Shown here: piece by piece, positions 1 to 8,468 of the stretch
Layout of the letters: every line of letters starts with the position of its first letter
How positions within the stretch are numbered: the stretch's first letter is position 1
From: JAOABP01 sp964590395
Lineage (GTDB): Bacteria > Hydrothermota > Tepidihabitantia > Tepidihabitantales > Tepidihabitantaceae
NCBI GenBank assembly: GCA_964590395.1
Contig: CAZPVT010000010.1
Location: 1-50,582 of the forward strand
Length of the DNA stretch: 50,582 bases
Direction of reading: 5' to 3'
Notes under the pieces: model-generated
Databases searched by the model: none
Told to the model about the DNA's origin: nothing
The model's input: the letters and a program-made list of their open reading frames with translations, nothing else
Position numbers and translations under genes: made by a program

Positions 1-1097
1 TTGACCTTTATAACTACCGGCTTACCGATTACGATGCCACCGATGTTATCGTTGCCTGGCAGGACTCACTAATTTTAGTTAAAAATCCAAGGGTCATCAT
101 CAATAGCACCTGGTTAAGGCCCGGAGGTTATGCGGTGATTCTTGATCCGGAATATACTGACAGTTTAGCCCAGGGTGGAGAGGTTCAGCCTTATGAGTTC
201 GGGGAGGGGGTGCTGATTTTAACCGTGGGTAATACGACACTCGGCAACGGTTTACAGAATAATGACCCGATAACCATCTATTCGATTTACGGTGATAGCA
301 CTACCTTCGGCACACCAGGGGTTGAGGATGGGTTTCCTTTTAATGCGGGTGATGGTTTTTCCTGGGAGCGGATTGATATTTTGGGACCGGATACTCTGGA
401 TAACTGGGCGGTAGCGGTTGAGAGTGCCGGTTCAACACCGGGTAGAGTGAATTCGGTAAGTAGTTTTGTAGATGTTGCGGTTAATGGCATAAATATAGAG
501 GATTCGGTTATGCCGGACCCGGGTAAGGTTTTTAATTTTACTGTGCTGGTGGCAAACTTAGGTTACATACCCAGTCCAAGTGGAGAGGTTTTTGCTTGGT
601 TCGGTTCGGGCGATACATTCTGGCGCCAGGGGTTGCCGGTTTTGAGCGCTCGGGTTGAGACCACGCTGGTAATGAGCGCCCGGGCACCGAAAAGCCAGAC
701 AGAGTTATGGGTGATGGTCAGGGTCGCGCAGGATAAGGAGACGCTTAATAATCGGGCAAGGCTCTTATTGGTGCCGGGTGGTAAAAGGGAGATGTTGGTT
801 CTGGATAACAACAGTTTCAGTCCGAATAATGACGGTTTTGAGGATAGCCTGGTGATCAGATACTTTTTACCGGAGCCGAATGGTAAGTTGACAGTGGCAG
901 TTTATGACCTGGACGCTCAACTGGTTGGAACTGTGCTCAGGGTTAATAAAGTTCTAGAGCTGGAAGGGGTGGTTTACTGGAATGGGAGCCAGGATAATGG
1001 CGGGCTCGCACCAGCAGGGATCTATCTGATTTTTCTTGATTACAGTTTTACCGGCAGGAGGGTCAGAGTCAAAAAGCCGGTGGTATTAATTAAATAA
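1..1097 (+). CDS. Secreted lamin-tail / FlgD-like domain protein, 5' truncated
   Basis: The reading frame is open from the first full codon at position 3, so the gene begins upstream of the window; 364 residues are visible. The first third (ending near the SAGSTPGRVNSV segment) looks like the end of a lamin-tail domain, a beta-sandwich common in exoproteins of uncultured FCB-type bacteria. A CARDB-like adhesion segment follows (VDVAVNGINIEDSV onward). The last 85 or so residues form a FlgD-like Ig domain (FSPNNDGFEDSLVIRYFL, then NGSQDNGGLAPAGIYLI), typical of C-terminal cell-surface or secretion modules. It is presumably exported, but its signal peptide lies outside the window. It is convergent with the M23 peptidase, 6 bases apart. 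The domain type is fairly sure; the substrate or partner is unknown. Confidence 0.75.
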   Translation, partial: DLYNYRLTDYDATDVIVAWQDSLILVKNPRVIINSTWLRPGGYAVILDPEYTDSLAQGGEVQPYEFGEGVLILTVGNTTLGNGLQNNDPITIYSIYGDSTTFGTPGVEDGFPFNAGDGFSWERIDILGPDTLDNWAVAVESAGSTPGRVNSVSSFVDVAVNGINIEDSVMPDPGKVFNFTVLVANLGYIPSPSGEVFAWFGSGDTFWRQGLPVLSARVETTLVMSARAPKSQTELWVMVRVAQDKETLNNRARLLLVPGGKREMLVLDNNSFSPNNDGFEDSLVIRYFLPEPNGKLTVAVYDLDAQLVGTVLRVNKVLELEGVVYWNGSQDNGGLAPAGIYLIFLDYSFTGRRVRVKKPVVLIK

Positions 1098-1103
1098 GTA
1101 GTT

Positions 1104-1967
1104 TTATCTCCGGCGCGGGGCGATGATGTAGTTTGCCGGGTTTACCCAGTTCCCGTTGACCAGCACGCCGTAATGGAGATGGTTACCGGTTGCCTGACCC
1201 GTGGCACCGACCGTGGCAATGACCTCACCACGTTTGACCAGTTTGCCTTCACTGACCTTTATTGTCTGGCAATGGCCATAAAAGGTTCTGATACCCCAGC
1301 CGTGGTCAATCTCAACCGTCCTGCCAAAGCCTGCTTTCCAGCCTGCATAGACCACTTTGCCATTCGCGGTAGCAACGATCGGTGAGCCGCGCGGAGCAAC
1401 AATGTCCATTCCCTGATGGAACTCCCTTCTGCCAGAAAACGGGTCCTGACGATAGCCAAAACCAGATGTTACCCAGCCCTGGACGGGCCAGATTGAAGGC
1501 AGGTAATTAAGGCGGTCCTTTTGTTCGTTTACCGTGCGTTCAATCTCCATTATGGAGCGCTGAGTAAACTTTGCCCGACGCAGGAGTTCGTCGATCTCAG
1601 GTGCTGGACTGGGTGGTTGATACCCCCCAACCCCTAATTTCCGCACATCAGCCGGTAATAGGTTGAGGTTTACCGCAGACCTGAGCCGGTTGTCCATCTG
1701 TTCGGTAAAGGCGAGGAACTGGCGAAAACTGTCGACCGCGGCAGCATAGGCAGAAAGTTTCTGGTTGAGGATGTTGTTTTCAGTCATCAAGCGATGGAGC
1801 ATACCCCGGCTGGTGAACCGCTCAATGATGAATCTGGTAAGCGCACCACTGAAAAATAGTGAGCCAAGCACTACCGCGACACCGATATATATATAGTGGA
1901 GGGGGATGGAAAGGCTCAATGCCTTGTTGCGTTTGGTCAGGTTAACCAGGACCTGGAGCCTTTCCAT
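1104..1967 (-). CDS. M23 family murein endopeptidase with membrane anchor
   Basis: 287 residues. An N-terminal membrane segment (about residues 24-46) is followed by a helical, probably coiled-coil stretch (about 55-155) and a C-terminal M23/LytM domain (about 165-280). The zinc ligands are visible as EFHQGMDI (His, Asp) and GNHLHYGV (HxH), so the enzyme should be active. It probably hydrolyses peptide cross-links of peptidoglycan in the periplasm. The layout matches other anchored M23 proteins near division or envelope genes. It is divergent from the envelope operon starting at 2075. A TTGACA/TAAAAT promoter ends 7 bases before the ATG and there is no Shine-Dalgarno sequence, so the message should be leaderless. 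Confidence 0.88.
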   Translation of the reverse strand: MERLQVLVNLTKRNKALSLSIPLHYIYIGVAVVLGSLFFSGALTRFIIERFTSRGMLHRLMTENNILNQKLSAYAAAVDSFRQFLAFTEQMDNRLRSAVNLNLLPADVRKLGVGGYQPPSPAPEIDELLRRAKFTQRSIMEIERTVNEQKDRLNYLPSIWPVQGWVTSGFGYRQDPFSGRREFHQGMDIVAPRGSPIVATANGKVVYAGWKAGFGRTVEIDHGWGIRTFYGHCQTIKVSEGKLVKRGEVIATVGATGQATGNHLHYGVLVNGNWVNPANYIIAPRRR

Positions 1968-1974
1968 AGGTCTG

Positions 1975-2002
1975 ATTTTAATGATCCCAAATCCGCTGTC
2001 AA
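1975..2002 (-). promoter_or_regulatory. Promoter of the M23 peptidase gene
   Basis: On the minus strand, TTGACA (1997-2002), a 16-base spacer and TAAAAT (1975-1980). The predicted start of transcription is about 1968, one base from the ATG at 1967. Confidence 0.65.
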
Positions 2003-2039
2003 GTTTGGCATTAAGGTCGGAGATATGGGTGTTTTAAGA

Positions 2040-2067
2040 TTGACAGCGGGATGGCTAATTGGATAAT
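2040..2067 (+). promoter_or_regulatory. Promoter of the envelope lipoprotein operon
   Basis: TTGACA (2040-2045), a 16-base spacer and GATAAT (2062-2067). The predicted transcript start is about 2074, directly in front of the ATG at 2075. It overlaps the upstream in-frame ATGs at 2051 and 2066, which argues against those starts. Confidence 0.6.
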
Positions 2068-2074
2068 GGAAGGT

Positions 2075-2668
2075 ATGAGATCAAGCATTGGGAGTGGTTT
2101 GATATTATCAGCAACCCTGTTATTTGCAGGGCTGTTTTGCACCCCTGGTCTGGTAACACCGGGAATGGTAAGGGCGGTTCAGCCTTATTCCATCTCACCG
2201 CGGTTTGATTTAAGTAAGATATGGCGAATTGCGGTCCTGCCCTTTGGTGGTTATAGTCCAAGCACCGGTGCAGATAACAGTTTGATAGAGCATACAGAAC
2301 TGCAACTGTTAAAAATTTCTACATTTGTAGTTGTGGACCGGACTAAGGTGCAGGAGGTTTTGCGAGAGCAGGAGTTTGCGTATTCCGGGGTGGTTGACCC
2401 GGGGACCGCGAGTAAGCTGGGTAAACTGCTGGGGGCGAATGCGCTAATGAGTGTTAAGGTGGTGAGTGTGAAACATGACCAGTTTTTTGCTGATTCTCCT
2501 GAACAGCGGGATGCGGAGGTTTATGTGCGGATAGTTGATGTGGAGACCGGGGAGGTGCTTTACTCGGCCCGGGGTCAGGGTTCAAGTTTTGAGGGGGCGG
2601 CGAGTGCGCTTGCCTCAGCAGTAGATGTGGCACTTTTACCGTTACTGGAGATGGGAGGTGTGAAGTGA
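2075..2668 (+). CDS. CsgG-like exported protein
   Basis: 197 residues from the ATG at 2075. I chose this start because the promoter covers the two upstream ATGs and because it gives a clean signal peptide (MRSSIGSGLILSATLLFAG). The body matches the CsgG/TolB-N-like fold found in curli secretion and Lpo-type proteins: a first strand IWRIAVLPFGGY, then a helix with VVVDRTKVQEVLREQEF, then a GKLLGANALMSVKV segment and a strand VRIVDVETGEVLYS. It is probably a periplasmic outer-membrane-associated protein. It is the first gene of a seven-gene operon, and its stop overlaps the next start (GTGA). It may be an assembly factor rather than a true curli pore, since no curli genes are present. Confidence 0.72.
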   Translation: MRSSIGSGLILSATLLFAGLFCTPGLVTPGMVRAVQPYSISPRFDLSKIWRIAVLPFGGYSPSTGADNSLIEHTELQLLKISTFVVVDRTKVQEVLREQEFAYSGVVDPGTASKLGKLLGANALMSVKVVSVKHDQFFADSPEQRDAEVYVRIVDVETGEVLYSARGQGSSFEGAASALASAVDVALLPLLEMGGVK

Positions 2669-3648
2669 AAGGGGTTTTTTGCTGTTTAAGTTTAATTGTC
2701 CTATGCCTGGGGTGTTTCAGTTCAGAGCAGAGAGTCCGGTCAGCATCCCAGCCGGTTTCAGTTCCGACTCAGGCACCAGTTGAGGGTCCAATTCAGATGC
2801 CTCCGATACCTAAGGATACCGGTTCAACAGTGCCGTTGCCGGTTATACCGATCACAAAACCGGGTGAGGTTACCGAACCGGTTCCGGGCGGTGTGATTGA
2901 TTGGGGTGCAAGGGTGGTAAGGGCAAGAGGTTCGGGTGTTCTGGATCCGGCAGATGAGAACCCGGCGCGTGCCCGGTTAATGGCAGAAAGGGCAGCGGTG
3001 GTGGTTGCTCAACGTAATCTACTGGAGATCATCAAAGGTGTCAGGGTTGATTCTGATACCAAGGTGGAGAATTTTGTTACCCAATACGATGTGATTTATA
3101 CCAGAGTTGAGGGTGTGGTTAAAGGTGCGCGCCAGTTAGGGCCAGCCCGTTATGACTCATTAGCCGGGGTGGTGGAGGTGGAGCTGGAGGTCAGTCTTGA
3201 TGGTCCGAAGAGCGTGGTGGATGCCTTAAATCCGGTTTTAGGGACACCAGCTAGTGGTCCGGCGCCAGAGGTTTCTGCCCAGGTGCAGGAGTTTTTCCGT
3301 CAGTACTCGGGTCTGGTGCTGGATGCGGGTAATACCGGATTGAAGCCAGCATTGTTTCCAAAGATTTACGATGAGGACGGCAATCTGTTGTTAGATACCA
3401 GGGATATATATCAGTATACCGGTTCAACCGGCCAGGCGGTGTTGAATTATATTGCCAAACTGGATGAAATACTTTCTCGGCCCGAGTTCAGTAAACAGCC
3501 TCTGGTGTTGAGGATAAAGCAGGTGCGGGGTAAAATGGGTAGTGATATCGTTATCTCGCGTGAGGATGCGGGAAAACTGAAATGGCTCAGGCAAGGGGCA
3601 AAGTTTCTGTTTGAGGCGGGCAGGTTTATTGTCCGGTTATTGTTATGA
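2665..3648 (+). CDS. LPP20-like envelope lipoprotein
   Basis: 327 residues, with a GTG start overlapping the previous stop. The N-terminus is a lipoprotein-type signal (MKGVFCCLSLIVLCLGC), followed by a Pro/Thr-rich linker to about residue 70. Residues about 85-185 resemble the LPP20 domain: RARGSGVLD, AERAAVVVAQRNLLEIIKGV and VENFVTQYDVIYTRVEGVV. The remaining 140 residues are not recognised; the segment YLDEILSRPEF-like region looks helical. It probably sits at the inner face of the outer membrane. LPP20 and FlgT-N domains are related, and the next gene carries the FlgT version, so the pair looks like a duplication that diverged. Confidence 0.7.
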   Translation: MKGVFCCLSLIVLCLGCFSSEQRVRSASQPVSVPTQAPVEGPIQMPPIPKDTGSTVPLPVIPITKPGEVTEPVPGGVIDWGARVVRARGSGVLDPADENPARARLMAERAAVVVAQRNLLEIIKGVRVDSDTKVENFVTQYDVIYTRVEGVVKGARQLGPARYDSLAGVVEVELEVSLDGPKSVVDALNPVLGTPASGPAPEVSAQVQEFFRQYSGLVLDAGNTGLKPALFPKIYDEDGNLLLDTRDIYQYTGSTGQAVLNYIAKLDEILSRPEFSKQPLVLRIKQVRGKMGSDIVISREDAGKLKWLRQGAKFLFEAGRFIVRLLL

Positions 3649-4832
3649 AAAGGATAAGAGTATTTAAGTGGCTCTGGTTGCTCATCGTTTTAAGCAACTG
3701 TTATTATCCAGTGTATCAGCCGTATCCAGTTGGTGAACCAAAAGCACAGGGTAGCACCGAACCTAGGTCCGAGCCGGTTTTGACCAGCGGTGAAGGTGTG
3801 GAGGTGCTTGCGGAAGGGGTGGCAGCGATTACGAGCACGGTTGATATTGCCCGGGACCAGGCGTTGAAGGATGCACTGCGCAAGGCGGTGGAGCAGGCGG
3901 TGGGCAGTTTTATTAACTCGGAGACAAGAGTGGAGAATTTTCAGTTATTGTCAGACCGGATTTATGCTAACTCTGAAGGTTATGTCTCTTCATACCGGGT
4001 GCTTACCGAAAGCCGGGAAGGGGATATGTACCGGGTGGTGGTGCGGGCGGTGGTGAAACAGGAGAGGATTGAAAATGACCTGCAGGCGATCGGTATTCTG
4101 ATTGCTGAACAGGGTATGCCGAGGGTGATGGTGGTCGTCAGTGGGGGTCACAACCCGGATGATGGAGTTAGTGTTGAAACGAAGATTATCTCCCGGCTCG
4201 CAGAAAAAGGGTTTTTAGTGGTTGACCCGCAGACTGTGGCGAGAAATATCGGTGCAGAGCAGTTGCGGCGGTTGGTTGAAGGTGATACCCAGGCGGCGCT
4301 ATTTGCCGGAATGAGGACCGGGGCTGAGGTTGGGATACTGGGCAGGTTGAATTTAACCGAGGAGATGAAAACGGTTGGCTATAGTCAGGGTATGAACAGG
4401 TTTTTTAAGGTGATGCTGGACCTACGCATAATTGACCTGCAGACCGCAGAGGTGCTGGGTGGCTATTCGGCAGAGACCGCGGTGCCGTTCAGTAAAGCCG
4501 GCGCACTGGAAAATGCCGCTGAAGATGCGAGCCAAGCGATTATTGATAAGGTGCTGACCCGGTGGAAAAGGCGCACCAATGTCACTCAGATTTACTGCCT
4601 TAATGCCAGTTATGAGAAGGTCCAGCGGTTAAGGTCTGAGCTGCGCACAAAGCTGCGCGGTGTGCGGGAGGTAGTTACCCGGGAGTTGATTGGTAATACC
4701 GCGTTGATCGAGGTCGTTTCCGAAACCGCAACCCCAGAGGTACTGGAGCAACTGGGGACAAGGGGAATCGCAGTGGGGTTTGAGATCAAAAACTGGACAG
4801 CAAATAGAATTGAGATAAAATTTACTGAATAA
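3645..4832 (+). CDS. FlgT-like lipoprotein
   Basis: 395 residues, overlapping the previous gene by 4 bases. A lipobox-like LSNC follows a hydrophobic N-terminus. Residues about 45-140 match the FlgT N-terminal / LPP20 type: RDQALKDALRKAVEQAVG, ETRVENFQLLSDRIY and YRVVVRAVVKQERI. Residues about 150-300 resemble the FlgT middle / CsgG-like domain (PRVMVVVSGG, VVDPQTVARNIGAEQLR, GAEVGILGRLNL). The last 90 residues form a separate small alpha/beta domain. FlgT is a flagellar outer-membrane collar protein in Vibrio, but no flagellar gene is visible here, so the domain is probably used for another envelope machine. The role in this operon is inferred from neighbours only. Confidence 0.7.
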   Translation: MKRIRVFKWLWLLIVLSNCYYPVYQPYPVGEPKAQGSTEPRSEPVLTSGEGVEVLAEGVAAITSTVDIARDQALKDALRKAVEQAVGSFINSETRVENFQLLSDRIYANSEGYVSSYRVLTESREGDMYRVVVRAVVKQERIENDLQAIGILIAEQGMPRVMVVVSGGHNPDDGVSVETKIISRLAEKGFLVVDPQTVARNIGAEQLRRLVEGDTQAALFAGMRTGAEVGILGRLNLTEEMKTVGYSQGMNRFFKVMLDLRIIDLQTAEVLGGYSAETAVPFSKAGALENAAEDASQAIIDKVLTRWKRRTNVTQIYCLNASYEKVQRLRSELRTKLRGVREVVTRELIGNTALIEVVSETATPEVLEQLGTRGIAVGFEIKNWTANRIEIKFTE

Positions 4833-4846
4833 GCAGGAGGTCGGTA

Positions 4847-5419
4847 ATGAGATATTTTCTGACATTGACCATCGCTTTAATGTTAAGTAACGGTATGGTT
4901 TATGCCGATGAGAAGTCGGCAGAACTAAAGCCCGTAACAGTGTTTGTTCATCCTGATGCGGAGGGTAAACTGCGGATTTTGGGAGAGGTGGCGGTTGTTT
5001 TGTCCGGTGTTGACCAGCGAGCAAACCGATTGCTGGGAGATGCACTGGCAATCACCCTGATGAGTGAGAGTGTTAAGGTGATCTATCCGGCAGAAAAGGA
5101 GTTGGGGAAGGAACGACGCGACATGGCTGAGCCAATGGAGTTTGCGCGCAAGATCGGCGCCAACTGTCTGGTTACCGGTCAGGTAGTGGCGCGCTGTGGC
5201 CATTGCAGTCGTGGGAAAAGCAGTTGCCAGAATGAGGCGGTGCGGGCAGTGTCTCTGGCACTGGTCGATGTGCCGCAGGACAAGATACTACTCTGGGCAC
5301 TTTATGAGCCGAAAGAGAATACGAGCCCGGCGGCACTCGCGCGGAATTTCGTTGATTTATTGAGTAACAGTTTGCAAACTAAAGACAAGAGAGAGGAAAG
5401 TAAGAAGGAGGAAAAATGA
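4847..5419 (+). CDS. Exported protein of the LpoB operon, CsgG-like, unknown function
   Basis: 190 residues with a signal peptide (MRYFLTLTIALMLSNGMVYA) and a good ribosome site (AGGAGG) 14 bases after the FlgT-like gene. The middle has the same overall pattern as the CsgG/LpoB-like proteins around it: LLGDALAITLMSE, then ARKIGANCLVTGQVV, then AVSLALVDVPQDKILLW. A cysteine cluster (CGHC and a further SSC about residues 122-130) could form a disulfide or bind metal; it is not found in the neighbours. The C-terminus is strongly charged (KDKREESKKEEK). I do not recognise a named family. It overlaps the LpoB gene by 4 bases. Confidence 0.55.
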   Translation: MRYFLTLTIALMLSNGMVYADEKSAELKPVTVFVHPDAEGKLRILGEVAVVLSGVDQRANRLLGDALAITLMSESVKVIYPAEKELGKERRDMAEPMEFARKIGANCLVTGQVVARCGHCSRGKSSCQNEAVRAVSLALVDVPQDKILLWALYEPKENTSPAALARNFVDLLSNSLQTKDKREESKKEEK

Positions 5420-5985
5420 ACAGAGTTTTACCGCTGATAATATTACTAACCATCGCCTGCTCAACCTCTCATTATGTCAGGCCTGATGAGGTAACTGAAT
5501 GGGATTACACCTATTCGGATACCGATATGAAACTTTTGGCAGAAAAGATGGTGTTGTCTTTGGCAGAGTTTAAACTGCCCCAAAAATCCGATTCGGGTAA
5601 GCCGGTGCTTGCGTTTCTCGCCATTGGTAATCGCACCTCACAGCATATTGATACCGAAGGGATTGGGGAGAAGATTATGGTCGCACTGCTGAAACTGGGT
5701 AAGTTCCGGATCGTTGACCGCGAACTTTTGAAACAGCAGGCAAAGGAGATCGCCCTACAGGAGACCCAGCGGATTGATGTCGACGGTGCGGTAAAACTGG
5801 GTAATCTGATTGGTGCGGATTATTTTCTGACCGGGGATGTGATGAGCATTGAGAAGACCAAAGGGGCAACAACACTCGCCTACTATAAACTGACGATGCG
5901 TCTGGTGGATGTGAGGAGTTCAGAGATTGTCTGGGCAGATGAGCAGGAGTTAAAGAAAAAGAGTACCAAAGCCTGGTACGAGTAA
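5416..5985 (+). CDS. lpoB: Penicillin-binding protein activator, LpoB family
   Basis: 189 residues. The N-terminus is a lipoprotein signal ending TIAC. The mature part has the LpoB hallmarks: an EWDYTYSDTDMKLLAEKM motif near residue 27, then PVLAFLAIGNRTSQHID, FRIVDRELLKQQAKEIALQ, KLGNLIGADYFLTGDVM and a final VDVRSSEIVWADE strand. LpoB is an outer-membrane lipoprotein that reaches through the periplasm to stimulate the peptidoglycan synthase PBP1b in E. coli. Here the long disordered N-terminal spacer of enterobacterial LpoB is absent, so the protein is closer to the short LpoB forms. COG3014-like and YcfL genes follow directly, an arrangement known beside lpoB in gammaproteobacteria, which supports the call. 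An AGGAGG ribosome site sits just before the ATG. Confidence 0.85.
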   Translation: MNRVLPLIILLTIACSTSHYVRPDEVTEWDYTYSDTDMKLLAEKMVLSLAEFKLPQKSDSGKPVLAFLAIGNRTSQHIDTEGIGEKIMVALLKLGKFRIVDRELLKQQAKEIALQETQRIDVDGAVKLGNLIGADYFLTGDVMSIEKTKGATTLAYYKLTMRLVDVRSSEIVWADEQELKKKSTKAWYE

Positions 5986-6001
5986 AACCAACCGCACTTT
6001 T

Positions 6002-7195
6002 ATGCGGTGGTGGACAGTCGTTTTCGCCCTCTTAGGGCTCCTCTTTTTTCAATGTCTGCCCAGCACACCGGTAATGCGACCGGTGCCGAAACCCAGTTGT
6101 TTTACTAATTTCAACTACACCCCAGCACGAACAAGGTATCGTCAAATAGTCGAGCAGAAATTTCAGGCGCGGGATCTGTCTTACATTCTTTCCCTGTTGA
6201 GTTACGGAATCACCAGTTTTTACGATTACCAGTTGGATGATGCCCGTAAGGCGTTTTTCGCTGCCTACAAGATTGATGCGGGAGAAAGGCCAGAGGCGGC
6301 AAAGATCTATGACTGGCTGGTCGTGGATTCAAGAACCGTTTACAGGTTGAAAAAACGGGAGCGGGAGCTGGTCCACTTTTATCTTGGACTCTGTTATCTG
6401 ATGGATGATGATCCGGCGCGGGCGTTGGTGGAGTTCAAAAAACTGCGTCAGTACGATCAGGATGCGTCAAAACTGCCGATTGTAAGTTTCTACCTGGGAA
6501 TAATTTATGAAAAACTAGGCAAGTTCGATGATGCCCGGATCGAATACCGGCAGTTACAGCAGATGGCAGCGTCAGGCTCGGTAATCTGTAATCTGGCACA
6601 GATGCTAATTGCACACATTGACAGTTTTGAAAGGTTAGATCTACCTACTGAGCTGGATACGCTGGAACTGGTGGTCCAGGTTGACCATCAGACAGAAAAA
6701 TCCCTGGGCAGAACCGAGGTTTATATCGAACCTTACGGAGTTGTGGCAACTTTGCCGGAGCAGATGGACAGTTTTGCGGTCCAGCTGAGCGGGGCAGAGG
6801 CAACAAGAAAGGCGGCACAGGAGGCAGGTGCAAAGGTGGCAAGGGGATGTTTGCGGTTGCTCGGTGCGCTGTTGCTGGAGAAGGCGCTACCCGGTAAAGG
6901 TAAGGAACTGGCAGAGGATATCACGGATATCACTCTGGGTAAAGAGGAGGAGAATCGGGACCGCCGTGCCTGGGGTTATGCACCGCTTAACTTCTCCTTT
7001 GCCCGGCTCAGGTTGCCGGCAGGAACCGAGAAGGTCCGATTGGTGTTTTACAATCGTGCTGGCGTGATGCAGGGCTATTGTGATTATCAGCTGACCGGTG
7101 AGAAAAGGAGAGCCGGGCTGGCATATCGAAATCAGGGTAATAAAACCACTTATTTCATAATCGCTGGTCTGGCTGAGGAGTTTTATGTATATTAA
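6002..7195 (+). CDS. COG3014-like TPR lipoprotein
   Basis: 397 residues with a hydrophobic N-terminus and an early cysteine (LLFFQC), suggesting a lipoprotein. Residues about 60-205 contain TPR-like helices (AARKAFFAAYKID-type, VHFYLGLCYLMDDDPARAL, FYLGIIYEKLGKFDDA). The C-terminal half has a Gly/Ala-rich segment (about 265-300) and a beta region (LNFSFARLRLPAGTEKVRL). The pattern fits the uncharacterised COG3014 family, seen beside lpoB and ycfL in other bacteria. TPR repeats suggest a binding role in the envelope. It lies 16 bases from both neighbours. The start has no clear ribosome site, so it may depend on translation of lpoB. Confidence 0.65.
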   Translation: MRWWTVVFALLGLLFFQCLPSTPVMRPVPKPSCFTNFNYTPARTRYRQIVEQKFQARDLSYILSLLSYGITSFYDYQLDDARKAFFAAYKIDAGERPEAAKIYDWLVVDSRTVYRLKKRERELVHFYLGLCYLMDDDPARALVEFKKLRQYDQDASKLPIVSFYLGIIYEKLGKFDDARIEYRQLQQMAASGSVICNLAQMLIAHIDSFERLDLPTELDTLELVVQVDHQTEKSLGRTEVYIEPYGVVATLPEQMDSFAVQLSGAEATRKAAQEAGAKVARGCLRLLGALLLEKALPGKGKELAEDITDITLGKEEENRDRRAWGYAPLNFSFARLRLPAGTEKVRLVFYNRAGVMQGYCDYQLTGEKRRAGLAYRNQGNKTTYFIIAGLAEEFYVY

Positions 7196-7211
7196 ATAAA
7201 TAGGAGGTAAA

Positions 7212-7628
7212 ATGAAAAGGTATTTACTCTGGGTGGGTATAGTCTGGTTACTGTTTACCTGTTCGCAGACCATCAACTCTCTCTGGATCAACCGCGAGAC
7301 AAAAACCCGGCGCTGGGTAGTTAATAATCCGATATTGGCAACTGATATTCGGGTACTGGATGTCAAGGAAGAGGAAAACGAGGGGGCACTGATCATCAAT
7401 GTGCTGTTAAAGAACGGCTGGCATATGCCGATCGGTGGTAAGGTCAAGATGCTTTTTTATGATAAAAACGGTGTGCAGATCGATGATCCTTGGGGCTGGC
7501 ACCAGGTTAACCTGGAGTCTAATCAGGAGGAATGGGTAAGATTTGTGGCACCCAAGCCGGCAGATGAGATAAGTAAAATTAAACTGATGATCCGGGGAGT
7601 CAACCGGTATTCTTCAGCCCAGCCGTAA
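7212..7628 (+). CDS. YcfL-like (DUF1425) lipoprotein
   Basis: 138 residues with a lipoprotein-like signal (VWLLFTCS). The mature part is one beta-sandwich: NNPILATDIRVLDVK, ALIINVLLKN, KVKMLFYDKNGVQID and a final FVAPKPADEISKIKLMIRG. This is the DUF1425/YcfL pattern; ycfL lies directly next to lpoB (ycfM) in E. coli. It is the last gene of the operon, with an AGGAGG ribosome site. The role is unknown, but the conserved company of lpoB points to peptidoglycan synthesis at the outer membrane. Confidence 0.75.
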   Translation: MKRYLLWVGIVWLLFTCSQTINSLWINRETKTRRWVVNNPILATDIRVLDVKEEENEGALIINVLLKNGWHMPIGGKVKMLFYDKNGVQIDDPWGWHQVNLESNQEEWVRFVAPKPADEISKIKLMIRGVNRYSSAQP

Positions 7629-7685
7629 ACTTAGATGAGCGAAGGGGGCTGACCATCTGACCCGCGGGGGAGCAATTATATCAGG

Positions 7686-7713
7686 TTGACAAAGGCAGAG
7701 TTATCTTTATTAT
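7686..7713 (+). promoter_or_regulatory. Promoter of the glycosyltransferase gene
   Basis: TTGACA (7686-7691), a 16-base spacer and TATTAT (7708-7713). The predicted transcript start is about 7720, on top of the GTG start codon at 7719. Confidence 0.65.
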
Positions 7714-7718
7714 AACCT

Positions 7719-8435
7719 GTGGCGCGTGGACTGATAATAATGCCCACCTATAATGAGGCAGATAATATCGGAAAAATAATTCCAGTTGTTCTTGCCCAGT
7801 CTGATGGACTGGATGTCCTGGTGATCGATGACAACTCGCCAGACCGGACCGGTGATGTCGTCGCAGAGATGGCAAAGCAGAACCCGCGGATAAAACTCAT
7901 TCGGCGGAAAAAAAAATTAGGACTGGGCACCGCGTATGTCCTTGGATTCCGGCATGCGATTAAACAGGGTTATGACTACTGCTTTGAAATGGATGCGGAC
8001 TTTTCTCATCCGCCGGAGAAGATTCCAGAGATGATCGCACTCTTAAAAGATTACGACCTGGTCATCGGTTCCCGCTATTCAGACGGCATTTCAATTGTCA
8101 ACTGGCCAATAAAACGGCTGTTACTCTCCTACTTTGCCTGCCTGTATGCCCGCAAGGTTACCGGTTGTCCGGTGCGGGATCTGACCGCAGGTTTCAAGGC
8201 CTATCGGTGCGAGATGTTAAAAAAACTGGATCTGAACCAGTTAAAGGAGGATGGATACGGTTTTCAGATTGAGATTGATTTTATGATCTGGCGTAAAGGG
8301 GGGAGAATAAAAGAGATCCCGATTATTTTCACCGAACGCCGGGCAGGAGTCTCTAAGATGTCCAAACGGATTATCTGGCGGGCTTTTGTTTTGGTACTCC
8401 GGCTGGGCTTACAAAGGATTTTCCGCCGCGATTAA
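7719..8435 (+). CDS. Polyprenol-phosphate mannosyltransferase-like GT2
   Basis: 238 residues, a GT-A fold family 2 glycosyltransferase close in length and motifs to soluble dolichol/polyprenol-phosphate mannose synthases. Visible motifs are MPTYNEADNI (8-17), the nucleotide-sugar site VIDDNSPDRTGD (35-46), the metal site MDADFSHPP (91-99), GSRYSDG and LTAGFKAYR. It has no C-terminal membrane domain. It would transfer a sugar from a GDP- or UDP-sugar to a lipid phosphate at the cytoplasmic face. The GTG start at 7719 is preferred to the ATG at 7740 because the first beta strand (ARGLIIM) is needed for the fold. It has its own promoter and no Shine-Dalgarno sequence. Confidence 0.85.
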   Translation: MARGLIIMPTYNEADNIGKIIPVVLAQSDGLDVLVIDDNSPDRTGDVVAEMAKQNPRIKLIRRKKKLGLGTAYVLGFRHAIKQGYDYCFEMDADFSHPPEKIPEMIALLKDYDLVIGSRYSDGISIVNWPIKRLLLSYFACLYARKVTGCPVRDLTAGFKAYRCEMLKKLDLNQLKEDGYGFQIEIDFMIWRKGGRIKEIPIIFTERRAGVSKMSKRIIWRAFVLVLRLGLQRIFRRD

Positions 8436-8468
8436 AGTCGAGAAATCAGAGGTCAGTATAATTTATTA

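Noticed and set aside
2051..2074. Upstream ATG starts for the CsgG-like gene
   Set aside because: They overlap the -10 region of a good promoter; the ATG at 2075 gives a clean signal peptide.
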